In this document: positions 6,922-16,194 of the stretch, in pieces | Numbering within the stretch: position 1 is the first letter of the stretch | Layout: each line of letters begins with the position of its first letter | Origin: Corynebacterium phocae | GTDB lineage: Bacteria; Actinomycetota; Actinomycetes; Mycobacteriales; Mycobacteriaceae | Length of the DNA stretch: 45,769 bases | Assembly: GCF_008693075.1 (NCBI RefSeq) | Contig: NZ_VXKJ01000044.1 | Coordinates: 1 to 45,769, forward strand | Reading direction: 5' to 3' | The notes under the pieces: generated by a model | Told to the model about the DNA's origin: nothing | Databases searched by the model: none | What the model saw: the letters and a program-made list of their open reading frames with translations, nothing else | Position numbers and translations under genes: made by a program

Positions 6922-9459
6922 ATGACCACGCACTATGGCATTGCCGTTCTGGGCAAGAAGACTCGGGTGGAGGTAGCAGGCACTGCACACCACCAGGCTA
7001 ATTGTGAGTCCCTGCACCGCACCGTTGGAAATGTTGACAGCTACGAGGCACCAGTGACCCTGGTGCCGGAACCTGATAATCCCCACGGCAAATCCGGGCA
7101 GGCAATCTCTGTGCGCTGGCAGGACCGGGTTCTAGGCTACATCCCGGCTGAGCTAGCCGGGGACTACCAGCAGCTTAGGAGGGTTGCTGCCAGTGATTGT
7201 GATGCCCTAGTTACAGCGCGCGTCCAAGCCCGTGGCGCGAACAACAACCGGCGTTTCCGCATCACGTTGGATCTGCCGGATGCAGAGCTCCTCCTGCCAC
7301 TAAACAATCCCCCAACCGATGGCTTCGTGGTCCTCCCAGTAGGTGCCAAGCTCCAGGCAATCAAGGAAAAAGACCACCTAGACGTGCTGGGCGAATACCT
7401 GCCGGAATCCGGCTACGGGCAAATCCTAGTGACCATGCACCTCATCCAGGCAGGCCCGCGCAATCAACGCCAGGTGGTGGAGCTGCGCCTGGACGGGCAT
7501 CGCATTGGTGAGATGAGCGCGGCATCATCGGAGAAGTTTTTGCCCACCGTCCGGCACTTCGCGGACCTGGGCTTTACGTGCGTGGCGCGCGGGACCATCA
7601 AGGGCTCCTCGCTGTCCAGCGAGGTAGAAATCTTTGCCGCCAAAGCCAACGAGCTAGAAGAAGGCTTCCTCTCCCCCACCAACACCAAGCCGCTGCCCCA
7701 GCTAGTCGACTTTGAGGTTGATCCCACACATTACAGCGCCCCGCCCCGGTACCGCCCCGCAACCACCTCTCGTCCCACCCAGGCTTCTGTTCCTTCACCT
7801 GTGCCTGTGTCTGCTCCTGCATCTGCGCCGCAGACCGCTAAGCGCCCGCCGGCGGTGACCAAGATAATCGAGCTGCCCAAAGGCCATGATGTCATCAGCC
7901 TGGAGGAATGGGAGCGCATTCTCCAACCTGACGGCACCAAGCGCGCCACCGGGTACCAACGCTCCTACGTGCGTTCGGTAATTTCCAAGAAATCCTCCGA
8001 TAACTCAGCCCCACGCCTAGACTTCATCACCGTGGGCCAGTGCCACCAGGTGCTAGCTAAGTTGGGTGAGGACCCCACAATCCTCACCAAAGGCGGCAGG
8101 AACTCCCAAGGGCTGTGGTTATTCCACATGGGTTGCGCCGTTCCTCTGCTTATCCTGATGTTTATGATCTTTTTCCATAAACTCGGGGCGCTACTCATGC
8201 TCGCCTGGGCGGGCTGGCACTTCTACCGCTATTCCAGCAGTAAGTCACTGCCAGCACCGTTTAACAAACAGGAACCGGGCCAGCCTGGTGCTAAGGCTCC
8301 CTTGTCCCCGGCTCCAGCGCCTCCAGACCGAGCGGCTGCCCCTGCCCCTACCGTGGCCTCGGCACCTTCACTGGCCGCTCGCCCGGCCGCTTCGTCCGCT
8401 GTGGAGTGCGCGGACTGGGTTATGCCCCAATACCAGGGCAAGTACATTTGTGATTGGCTCACCGACATCAAGCAGTTCAAGCGCGAGGACCACCTGGATG
8501 AGGCCTTGGAACTATCCCAAGGGTGCATGGACGCCATGGTGGACGTTGCCAAGGCCAACCCTGACAACGCCATGGAGTACTACGTCAAAGAGGTCGTGCT
8601 CATCCAACAAAAGCAGGGTGACCACGCGGCCGTAGTCCACACCATCCAGGGCTGGTTAGACCTGGGGATCCCCGCACCCCGCGATGACTACCGCGTGGAT
8701 CTGCTCAAGCGCCTGGCCAAGGCGCAGCAATTCTTAGCCCGTGCCAACGGGGAAGACCCCAGCCCCTACGTAGCCGAATGGCAACGACTCAAAGACCTAG
8801 AAGCAGAAATCAAGGCCCGGCCCGGAAAGCCCGCCGCAGTAAGAACCGGAGAAACCAAGCTCGCCACCGGTGTGAACGCCACCGCCTTTGGCAGCGCCGC
8901 CACCCGCGTGGGCGCACCTTCCAACTATTCCGGTTGGGTCCCCTCCCCCGCCGTCCTAGCCCAACGCACCTTCGTTGCCGTGGACTTTGAAACCGCCAAC
9001 TCCTCCAAGGCATCGGCCTGCCAGGTAGCGCTCATCAAAATAGAAAACGGCCAAGTAGTCAACACCTACACCACCCTGCTGCGCCCACCGGAAGGCTTTG
9101 ACTCCTTCGAGCTGACCCACATCCACGGGCTCACCCTGGACATGGTTGCTGGTGCTCCCCAATGGCACCAGATAGCGCCCCACCTCAAGGAGTGGACGGC
9201 CGGGCTTCCCGTCTACGCGCACAACGCCACCTTTGACCGCGACGTCTGGTGTGAACTAGACGCCTACTTTGGCCTTGATACCGTGCCGCGCCAGTTCTAC
9301 TGCTCCTACCGCACAGCCCAACGCCACATAGACCTGCCTAACTACAAGCTCCCCACCGTCACGAAGGCTTTGGTCCCCGGGGTCAACTTGAACCACCACG
9401 CGGCCAGCTCCGACGCCGAGGCCTGCGCACGGATCATCATGGCTCTCCAGAACAACTAG
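6922..9459 (+). CDS. HIRAN-like / transmembrane / DEDDh exonuclease fusion
   Basis: An 845-residue multidomain protein preceded by GGAGG five bases from the ATG. Residues about 28-85 look like a HIRAN domain (LVPEPDNPHG, then VLGYIPAELAG), a fold known to bind DNA 3' ends. Residues about 150-245 resemble a second, weaker copy (RLDGHRIGEMSAASSEKFLP). A Pro/Ala linker follows, then one or two membrane segments (about 398-432), a second Pro/Ala linker, and a helical region (about 505-620) that may be TPR-like. The C-terminal 160 residues are a DnaQ-type 3'-5' exonuclease with all motifs: DFET (Asp688, Glu690), HNATFDRD (Asp772) and HHAASSDAEA (His826, Asp831). The exonuclease call is firm, the HIRAN call good, the membrane placement inferred. 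It stands alone between a divergent transporter and a hairpin. Confidence 0.8.
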   Translation: MTTHYGIAVLGKKTRVEVAGTAHHQANCESLHRTVGNVDSYEAPVTLVPEPDNPHGKSGQAISVRWQDRVLGYIPAELAGDYQQLRRVAASDCDALVTARVQARGANNNRRFRITLDLPDAELLLPLNNPPTDGFVVLPVGAKLQAIKEKDHLDVLGEYLPESGYGQILVTMHLIQAGPRNQRQVVELRLDGHRIGEMSAASSEKFLPTVRHFADLGFTCVARGTIKGSSLSSEVEIFAAKANELEEGFLSPTNTKPLPQLVDFEVDPTHYSAPPRYRPATTSRPTQASVPSPVPVSAPASAPQTAKRPPAVTKIIELPKGHDVISLEEWERILQPDGTKRATGYQRSYVRSVISKKSSDNSAPRLDFITVGQCHQVLAKLGEDPTILTKGGRNSQGLWLFHMGCAVPLLILMFMIFFHKLGALLMLAWAGWHFYRYSSSKSLPAPFNKQEPGQPGAKAPLSPAPAPPDRAAAPAPTVASAPSLAARPAASSAVECADWVMPQYQGKYICDWLTDIKQFKREDHLDEALELSQGCMDAMVDVAKANPDNAMEYYVKEVVLIQQKQGDHAAVVHTIQGWLDLGIPAPRDDYRVDLLKRLAKAQQFLARANGEDPSPYVAEWQRLKDLEAEIKARPGKPAAVRTGETKLATGVNATAFGSAATRVGAPSNYSGWVPSPAVLAQRTFVAVDFETANSSKASACQVALIKIENGQVVNTYTTLLRPPEGFDSFELTHIHGLTLDMVAGAPQWHQIAPHLKEWTAGLPVYAHNATFDRDVWCELDAYFGLDTVPRQFYCSYRTAQRHIDLPNYKLPTVTKALVPGVNLNHHAASSDAEACARIIMALQNN

Positions 9460-9495
9460 GGTCCCGGCTTTCGGTTGACTAGCGCCCCTTGGAGT

Positions 9496-9520
9496 GTCCC
9501 CCGGCGATCGGCCGGGGGAC
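9496..9520. terminator. Strong hairpin after the exonuclease gene
   Basis: GTCCCCCGGC (9496-9505) pairs perfectly with GCCGGGGGAC (9511-9520) around a five-base loop, 36 bases after the upstream stop. No T-run follows, so this is a probable but atypical terminator. The remaining bases to 9801 hold no gene I can support. Confidence 0.6.
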
Positions 9521-9801
9521 CTGCACTAACCGACCGATACGACGGCGGCGCACGGCCACAGCCGTGACTTAATCGAATTTTCTAAAGGTCCAAGAGTGGT
9601 TCCAGGCGACCCCGAAATCCGCTGACCAGGCACAAAGGGACGCTAGGCCGTCTGGTGTAATTGATTAATAATTCGCTCGGGTCGCAAATTTGCTGAGCAT
9701 TCGAGCCCGCCACTCACCGAACGCTCGGCGGCCGGACTTTTTAACTACGTCGCTCCCGTTGTGGCAAAACCAGTGCAAACTTTTGGAAATTTGATGCAGA
9801 C

Positions 9802-10041
9802 CTAGAATTTTTGCAGGCTAAGGCCTAACTCGTGGAGCACCGCACGGTCCGTACTTTCTGTATCCACCGCAGCAGTCGATTTACCCATCGCCTTCTTTAC
9901 ATCACGGAAGAAGAGAGCTAGCTCATCCCCCTCGATGGCTTCGTCTTCTAGAGCTGCCCAAAGATACGCACGCATGGTCTCCTTGCTGTCGAGGAACTCG
10001 CTTGCGTCAAACCTCTTAACGCCTTCGACCGGTTCTCTCAT
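9802..10041 (-). CDS. Addiction-module antitoxin, HigA-like family
   Basis: A 79-residue protein. I place the start at ATG 10041 because AGGAAGGGGG (complement of 10047-10056) lies just before it; the frame extends further upstream without such a site. It opens with RFDASEFLDSKETMRAYL, the hallmark of the addiction-module antidote family usually paired with a HigB/RelE-type toxin. The C-terminus aligns by eye with the usual helix-turn-helix (arG-x-s-x-v-A...tGlsr...L) but is divergent (AMGKSTAAVDTESTDRAVL), so DNA binding may be weakened. No intact toxin gene is next to it. The neighbour is a divergent DUF3800 gene. It may be an orphan or antitoxin relic. Confidence 0.6.
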   Translation of the reverse strand: MREPVEGVKRFDASEFLDSKETMRAYLWAALEDEAIEGDELALFFRDVKKAMGKSTAAVDTESTDRAVLHELGLSLQKF

Positions 10042-10179
10042 CACAGCCCCCTTCCTAAAACTTTTAGCCAGCTGAATTGCTAGCGGATCTACGTCACCGA
10101 GTATTCCGCCAGCACCATGGTACCTGCGGGTAACCCTAGGGAGTGACTGATTGGGCGTCGGCCTCACACGCATAAACAA
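10042..10179 (-). pseudogene. Possible C-terminal remnant of the cognate toxin
   Basis: The frame of the antitoxin continues upstream, and its end reads GGILGDVDPLAIQLAKSFRK. This resembles the last strand and helix of HigB/RelE-like toxins (typically GGDKxxQxxDIxxAkxla). No start, catalytic residues or earlier toxin strands can be found upstream. The similarity is short, so this is a tentative reading. Confidence 0.25.
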
Positions 10180-10321
10180 TCGGACCGGTAGCTGTCACAA
10201 CTAACTCAAGATTCGAAACTAGATACACCACGACCTAAGACTTGCCTGACCTAGGTATTGACAAGATCAGCAACCAAGAGGTATTCTGCGCTTGGACGCA
10301 CTTCGGTGCTCCACTTCCGAG

Positions 10322-10341
10322 GCTCGTGCGAATGCACGAGC
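10322..10341. promoter_or_regulatory. Inverted repeat upstream of the DUF3800 promoter
   Basis: GCTCGTGC (10322-10329) and GCACGAGC (10334-10341) form a perfect 8-bp inverted repeat with a four-base spacer. It lies about 40 bases before the -10 box at 10379 and between divergent genes. It could be an operator, perhaps for the neighbouring antitoxin, or a hairpin. Its role is inferred from position only. Confidence 0.4.
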
Positions 10342-10378
10342 TTTCGCGATCTGACTCCAGGTATCGGTTTCCCCGGTT

Positions 10379-10384
10379 TATAAT
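10379..10384 (+). promoter_or_regulatory. -10 box for a leaderless DUF3800 transcript
   Basis: A perfect TATAAT ends six bases before ATG 10391. Transcription would therefore start at or next to the A of the start codon. No ribosome-binding site precedes the ATG, and leaderless mRNAs are common in actinobacteria. No clear -35 box is seen. Confidence 0.6.
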
Positions 10385-10390
10385 GGAAAA

Positions 10391-11209
10391 ATGTGGATTG
10401 GATATTTCGATGAGTTCGGTCATAACGGAGCCTACATTTCCCGTGCTGATCAACGATTTAAAACCCACCCAGTATTCGGTATCGGTGGAATTATCCTCCC
10501 CGCAGATAACGTACGGAGGCTCTCCGGCGAGTTCCGGAAAATCAAAGAACTAGGGCTAAAAGCAGAGATCGACGCCAAGGTACGAGCTAAGGGAAAACGC
10601 GTCGAACACTGGGAGAAAAAAGGAGCTTCCCTGCTCACCACTAACAATGTGAAAAGGTATCAAGAGGTTCGCTATATGATCAATAGACTTCTGAATCTTC
10701 TTGATCACCTTGATGCCAAGGTCATTTTCTACGGACAAGAAAAACCACGGGGAACAAACCTGGAAACCGGCGAAGACGAGAATTCGCGGTACGACCACGC
10801 GATGAAGCAATTGATCCAGCGAGTGAACTGGTCAATCCCTGAATACGAGAATCATATGATGATCCTCGATAAGCAGGGACCCAAGGAACGAATGGCTATT
10901 TTCGCCTCCACCGCAGCCTTCATGTTTTCCAATCGAGACGCAGACAAGTTGCTTGAACCACCTCTGGAAGTCGAAAGCCATCTTTACCAGACCGTTCAAT
11001 GTGCGGACTGGATTTGCGCTTTGTTAGGCAGGATTAGTGCCTACAAGTACGATCCTGATTTTAATGAGTTCAAATGGGCTGTCCAATATTTCGGGGACCG
11101 CCTCGAAAAAGTGTGTAGCCACAACAGTAAAATTCGAGCGTCGAATGGCGGGAAAGACGTGCATGAACACCAGCTTCGGCAATTCTCAACTTGTTTCGGG
11201 ACTGACTAA
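10391..11209 (+). CDS. DUF3800 domain protein (RNase H-like fold)
   Basis: A 272-residue protein of the DUF3800 family, which is common on mobile elements and in defence islands and has a predicted RNase H-like nuclease fold. The N-terminal YFDEFG (Asp7, Glu8) corresponds to the usual Y-x-DESG. A second acidic position sits in MMILDKQG (Asp160), and the late VQCADWICALLG (Asp206) is the family's characteristic final motif. The family motif's serine is replaced by phenylalanine (DEFG). The gene is AT-richer than the core genes. It is likely leaderless, with TATAAT six bases before the ATG, and lies divergent from an orphan antitoxin gene. Family assignment is good; the biochemical function is unknown. 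Confidence 0.8.
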   Translation: MWIGYFDEFGHNGAYISRADQRFKTHPVFGIGGIILPADNVRRLSGEFRKIKELGLKAEIDAKVRAKGKRVEHWEKKGASLLTTNNVKRYQEVRYMINRLLNLLDHLDAKVIFYGQEKPRGTNLETGEDENSRYDHAMKQLIQRVNWSIPEYENHMMILDKQGPKERMAIFASTAAFMFSNRDADKLLEPPLEVESHLYQTVQCADWICALLGRISAYKYDPDFNEFKWAVQYFGDRLEKVCSHNSKIRASNGGKDVHEHQLRQFSTCFGTD

Positions 11210-11285
11210 TGCACTACCGATTGGGATAGTTTTTTATCAATTCCGATAACCTAGCGGGAGCTTCGCAGGAGCGTACTCCTTATTC

Positions 11286-14200
11286 CTAACGCCTATACCC
11301 ACCGCGACTCCCCCGCTGCCCAAACGGCCCATTGCGCCGTGGGGTTTCATCGGTTGGCGGGTCGTCAAAGTTGAGGTCCTCGAGGGCTTCGGTGACGGTG
11401 CGACCGCGTTGGCTGTTGGCGCTAGTGGCGGTGCGGGGTTGTGGTTTCTTGGCGGTGATTCTTATCCCGCGTGGGGTAATAGACGCCCCGGCGTCGCGGA
11501 ACTGGGCTGCTAAGGGCGAGTCGAATACCGGTTGGCCGTTGATCTTTTCAATGGTCAGCTGCTGGAGGCGGCCGTGGGCCACCAGGTCGGTGAGCGCGTC
11601 CAGGGTGAGTTCAAGTGCGCCGGTGGCACCTTCGGGGAGCTCGTCGAAGAAAGTGGTCAGCGTCTTCCCGCCCCGTGTGAGGTGGGCTACGCACAGGCCG
11701 TCAATGAGCACTACTAGCGCGCCGGCGGCGCGGGAGACGCGGGTGGCTTTATAGCCTGCGTTTTTCTCCGGCCAAGGCAGGGCCGCGCCATAAGGGTTGG
11801 CGGGGTCAGTGGCGGCCAGGGCGTAGACGGCAGGCTCCAAGGCACCGGACGGCCAGCCGGTAACATCCGGGGTATCGGCCAGGCCGCGCAGACGGTCAAT
11901 GACGGCGGGGGTGGAAAACTGCGCGGCGCCCAGTCCTTCAATGACGTAGCCGCGCATGGCCTTGCCGGATTCCTCAAAACCGGAAAGCACCTTGTATGCC
12001 AGGGCAAAGCCGCCCAGGGTGTCTTCAGCCACTACGCTGCCGCGGGTGACTACGCCGTAGCGGTCCAGCCAGGCCTCGCCGTGGGCGATGGAACGCGCGG
12101 TGGCGTCTGCTTCCTGAAGGTTCGCTTGTGCGTTGGGGGCAAGGGACCAACGCCCGGTGACATCGGGAGGGGCGGCGGCGCGCTGGGATTGGGCAAAGGA
12201 GGTTCTTCCCATGCGCAGGCGGGAGCGGTTAGGGCGGCGCTTGGCGCGGTGGGCGGCAGCTGCTTTGGTGGAGCCGGCGGATAAGTGGGCGCGGATGGGC
12301 GCAAAGGAGTCGGGGCTGACCAGGCCCATTTCCACGAGGTCCCAGAGTGCCTCGCGGAGTTCCTCCGTGGTGCCGGGGACCTCACGCAGGATGTCAGCGA
12401 AGAGGAAGCCGCCGCCGCGGCGCAGGATATCCAGGACGGTTTCCTGTAGGAAGGACAGTGTGGGTCCGGTACCGCCGGAGGTTTCGTCCGGCAACGGCGC
12501 TAGTTGTTCGGCGTAGTCGGCCGGCAGGAGCATCACCCAGGGATCGGTGGCACCGGCCTTGCCGGCACCTAGGATGAGGACCTCGCCGTTGTTGGTGAGC
12601 TCATCTAAGTGGGAGGGGTGGTAGTCCCCCACGCGGGAGGGAAGGATGAGGGTTTCCCAGGCAGAGGCCGGCAGGCGCACGCCGGCTAGTTGTTCAATAA
12701 CGGCAAAGGTTCCATCCGCACCGCGCAGGGGCGGGCGCTTGCCCACGGGGGCTACCTGCTGCCAATCGGGTAAGAAACGGCCAAAGGTGGCGGGGCTGAC
12801 CGGTTCTGTGGCAGCGCGCGCGGCGGCCAGCGAGCGCGAGCGGATGGTTTTGAGCACCTCCTTGGCCACGTACTCGTTTTCCTCCACGCCCTGCCGGTAG
12901 TGGCCCTCAATCACGTTATTCAGCGCGGTGACTGTGGCGTGCGCGGAGGAAACAGAAATGCCGAAGGCGGCGGAGACTTCCCCGAGAGTAAAAGGCCCGC
13001 GGGTGCGCGCCCAGCGGGAGACCAGCTGGGGCAGCGCGTCGGTGATGGTGGCTTGCTGCGCCGCAACGCCGGGTGGGACGGGGACGCCAAGGCCATCGCG
13101 GAGTAAGGGGGCATCGGCGGCTTGGGCAAGGTGCTCAACCCCGGCAATGCGCACGCGCATGATGCGGGTGCCCAGCTGATCTAGGGCGTGCAGCGGCACG
13201 TCGGTGTGCAAGGGAAGGTTATCCACCGGGATAGGCCCCAGCACGCGCAGGAGATCCGCGACCTCCTCCGTGGTGCGCGCCCGGCGCGATACGGCAGTGC
13301 GTTGCAGCTGCGCGTGGACTTCCGCGATGATTTCCGGGTCCAGCAGCTCACGCAGCTCCACCGTTCCCAGCAGCTTGGCCAGCAGCGCGGGGTCTAAGGC
13401 CAGGGCGGCGGCGCGCTTTTCCGCCAGGGGGCTATCGCCTTCATACATAAACGCGCCGGTGTAGTTAAACAGCAGGCTAGAGGCAAAAGGTGAGGGCTGG
13501 TCCGTGGTGACCTCCGCTATGCGGATGCGCCGGTGGGCAAGCTCACGCATGGTCTCGGTAAGTGCTGGCAGGTCATAGACGTCGCGCAGGCACTCGCGCA
13601 CCGTTTCCAAAATGATGGGGAAACTCGGGTACTTGCGGGCCACGTCTAGGAGTTGCTCGGCGCGCTGGCGTTGCTGCCACAGCGGGGCGCGCTTGCCGGG
13701 GTTTCGCCGCGGCAGCAGCAGCGCGCGGGCGGCGCACTCGCGGAAACGGGAGGCAAACAGCGCGGAGCCGCCCACCTGCTCGGTGACAATGTCGCTGATT
13801 TCGTCCGCGTCGAAGATGAAGATGGAGGCGTCCGGCTCGTGCTCGCCTTGGGGCAGCCGGAGGACTATACCGTCATCCCCCGCCACGGCTTGCGCGTCCA
13901 TGCCGGTGCGCTCAGCCACGCGTTGGCCCACCGCCAGCGCCCACGCGGCGTTGACCGGCCGGCCGAACGGGGTGTGCAAAACCACGCGCCAGTCCCCTAG
14001 CTCATCGGTGAAGCGCTCCAGGATTAAAGTGGTGTCATCCGGAACGGAGCCGGTGGCTTCTGCCTGCTCCTGCAAGTATTCGCGGAGATTGTCCTTGGCC
14101 CACTGGTCCAGATCTTTTGGTGGATTCTGCTGGCCGGTGTGGACCTCCCGGCGGAAGGCACCTAGGGCCTTGCCCAGCTCATAGGGGCGCCCGGCTTGAT

Positions 14201-16160
14201 CGCCGGTCCAGAAGGGAAGGCGGCCGGTGTGCCCGGGGGCGGGGGTCACTAGCACCTGGTCGCGCGTGATTTCCTCAATGCGCCAGCTGCTAGCGCCCAG
14301 GGTGAAGATATCACCCACCCGGGATTCGTAGACCATCTCCTCATCCAGCTCGCCCACCCGGCGCGGGGCGGCGTCCTCCCCGCCCTTGACCAGGAATACC
14401 CCGAACATGCCGCGGTCCGGGATGGTGCCGCCGGAAGTGACGGCCACGCGTTGCGCGCCGGGCCGCGCGGTGAGCAGCCCCTGCACGCGGTCGTAGACTA
14501 CGCGGGGTTTTAAGTCAGCAAAGTCCGTGGAGGGGTAGGTGCCGCTGGTGAGATCCAACACGGCGTCGTAGACCTCGCGGGCCAAGTGCTTGTACGGCCA
14601 GGCGCGGCGGATGGTCTCATACCAGTCATCGGCGTCTATTCCCTCCTGGTTGAGCGGGGCGGCCACGTGGGCGATTGTCTGCTGGACCAGCACGTCCAAG
14701 GGGTTGGTGGGGACCTTGAGTTCCTCGATGAGGCCTGCGCGCATGCGGGTCACGGTCACGGCGGTCTGCACCAGGTCACTGCGGTGCTTGGGGTAAAAGG
14801 AGCCCTGGGAAATAGCACCCACGGAGTGCCCGGCGCGGCCCACACGCTGCAATCCCGATGCCACCGAGGGCGGGGACTCAATCTGCACGACCAGGTCCAC
14901 CGCGCCCATGTCAATGCCCAACTCCAGGGAGCTGGTGGCCACCACGGCCTTGAGAGCGCCTTCTTTGAGCATGGTTTCAGTGAGTAAGCGCTCATCCTTG
15001 GATACCGAGCCGTGGTGGGCGCGCGCGATAAGCGGGGCGGCTTTGCCGGCCACGTCCACGGACTTCATCAGCTGGGCGGGGTCCCGGCGCGTGTCAGGCG
15101 ACAGCGCCTCCGGGGCGTGTTCTAGGGCGTAGAGCTCGTTGAGTCTGCTCGTTACGCGCTCCGCGGTGCGGCGGGAGTTGACAAAGACCAGCGTGGAGCG
15201 GTGCGCCATGACCTCGCGGTAGAGCTCTTCCTCGATGAACGGCCAGATGGACTTGGCGGTAGGAAGGGCGGATTCTTGTTGGCTGGGGCTGGGGTTGGGG
15301 CTGGAGCTGGGGCTAGAGAGGCCGAGGGGGTCATCAATGGTGGCGTCGCCTATGATGGAGGCGTCCTCTTGGGTGGGAAGGTCGGACATATCCGGCACGG
15401 GGACGTGGACGTCTAGCTCCCATTTCTTCTCCGCCGGTGGGGCGATGATTTCCACCGGGCGGTCGCCGCCCAGGAAATGCGCCACGGTCTCTAGGGGGCG
15501 CACGGTGGCGGATAAGCCCACGCGCTGGAACTCGCCGGCCAGCTGGGCCAGGCGCTCTAGGGTCAGCGCTAGGTGCACGCCGCGCTTGGTGCCGGCCAGG
15601 GCGTGGATTTCATCGATGATGACGGTATCCACGGTCTTGAGAATCCCCGCCGCCTTAGAGGTCAGCATTAGGTAGGCGGATTCCGGGGTGGTAATCAAGA
15701 TATCCGGCGGGCGGCGGACCTGGCGGTTGCGCTCTGCCTGCGGGGTGTCCCCGGAGCGCACGCCCACCGTGATATTGGGTGCATCTAAACCGAGTTTCTC
15801 CGCGGTGCGGGCTATGCCGTTTAAGGGCGCGCGGAGGTTATTTTCCACATCCACGCCCAGGGCCTTGAGCGGGGAGATATAAAGGACCTTCACGCCCTCG
15901 TTGCTTTCGCTGCTTTCGGTTAGCTGGGCTTGCGGCGTTACGGGAAGGGCGGTTTGCCCGTGCTTTTCCACCAGGTTATTCAGCGCCCACAGGAAAGCAG
16001 CCAAAGTTTTACCCGAACCAGTGGGAGCAACCACCAGCGCATGATTGCCGCCAGAAATAGCCTCCCATGAAGCCTGCTGGACCGGGGTGGGGCCAGCAAA
16101 AACATCAGCAAACCACCCCGCAACTTGGGGGCGGAAACGGTCCAGGATATCGCTCGACAT
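11286..16160 (-). CDS. lhr: Lhr-type ATP-dependent DNA helicase
   Basis: A 1624-residue superfamily 2 helicase of the Lhr (long helicase-related) type, a 3'-5' translocase linked to DNA repair in actinobacteria. Walker A is APTGSGKT (about 45-52), motif II is DEIH, motif III is GLSATV, and the later motifs include ATSSLELGID and LQRVGRAGH. The second half carries the long Lhr C-terminal extension of winged-helix and other domains, as in full-length family members. A low-complexity Ser/Pro run lies between the two helicase lobes. It is divergently arranged with cysQ, with only 34 bases between the starts, so the promoters must overlap. Stop codons on this strand are clean and I see no disruption. 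Confidence 0.93.
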   Translation of the reverse strand: MSSDILDRFRPQVAGWFADVFAGPTPVQQASWEAISGGNHALVVAPTGSGKTLAAFLWALNNLVEKHGQTALPVTPQAQLTESSESNEGVKVLYISPLKALGVDVENNLRAPLNGIARTAEKLGLDAPNITVGVRSGDTPQAERNRQVRRPPDILITTPESAYLMLTSKAAGILKTVDTVIIDEIHALAGTKRGVHLALTLERLAQLAGEFQRVGLSATVRPLETVAHFLGGDRPVEIIAPPAEKKWELDVHVPVPDMSDLPTQEDASIIGDATIDDPLGLSSPSSSPNPSPSQQESALPTAKSIWPFIEEELYREVMAHRSTLVFVNSRRTAERVTSRLNELYALEHAPEALSPDTRRDPAQLMKSVDVAGKAAPLIARAHHGSVSKDERLLTETMLKEGALKAVVATSSLELGIDMGAVDLVVQIESPPSVASGLQRVGRAGHSVGAISQGSFYPKHRSDLVQTAVTVTRMRAGLIEELKVPTNPLDVLVQQTIAHVAAPLNQEGIDADDWYETIRRAWPYKHLAREVYDAVLDLTSGTYPSTDFADLKPRVVYDRVQGLLTARPGAQRVAVTSGGTIPDRGMFGVFLVKGGEDAAPRRVGELDEEMVYESRVGDIFTLGASSWRIEEITRDQVLVTPAPGHTGRLPFWTGDQAGRPYELGKALGAFRREVHTGQQNPPKDLDQWAKDNLREYLQEQAEATGSVPDDTTLILERFTDELGDWRVVLHTPFGRPVNAAWALAVGQRVAERTGMDAQAVAGDDGIVLRLPQGEHEPDASIFIFDADEISDIVTEQVGGSALFASRFRECAARALLLPRRNPGKRAPLWQQRQRAEQLLDVARKYPSFPIILETVRECLRDVYDLPALTETMRELAHRRIRIAEVTTDQPSPFASSLLFNYTGAFMYEGDSPLAEKRAAALALDPALLAKLLGTVELRELLDPEIIAEVHAQLQRTAVSRRARTTEEVADLLRVLGPIPVDNLPLHTDVPLHALDQLGTRIMRVRIAGVEHLAQAADAPLLRDGLGVPVPPGVAAQQATITDALPQLVSRWARTRGPFTLGEVSAAFGISVSSAHATVTALNNVIEGHYRQGVEENEYVAKEVLKTIRSRSLAAARAATEPVSPATFGRFLPDWQQVAPVGKRPPLRGADGTFAVIEQLAGVRLPASAWETLILPSRVGDYHPSHLDELTNNGEVLILGAGKAGATDPWVMLLPADYAEQLAPLPDETSGGTGPTLSFLQETVLDILRRGGGFLFADILREVPGTTEELREALWDLVEMGLVSPDSFAPIRAHLSAGSTKAAAAHRAKRRPNRSRLRMGRTSFAQSQRAAAPPDVTGRWSLAPNAQANLQEADATARSIAHGEAWLDRYGVVTRGSVVAEDTLGGFALAYKVLSGFEESGKAMRGYVIEGLGAAQFSTPAVIDRLRGLADTPDVTGWPSGALEPAVYALAATDPANPYGAALPWPEKNAGYKATRVSRAAGALVVLIDGLCVAHLTRGGKTLTTFFDELPEGATGALELTLDALTDLVAHGRLQQLTIEKINGQPVFDSPLAAQFRDAGASITPRGIRITAKKPQPRTATSANSQRGRTVTEALEDLNFDDPPTDETPRRNGPFGQRGSRGGYRR

Positions 16161-16194
16161 GCCTTAACAATAGCCTGGGAGGTAACCTATAACC

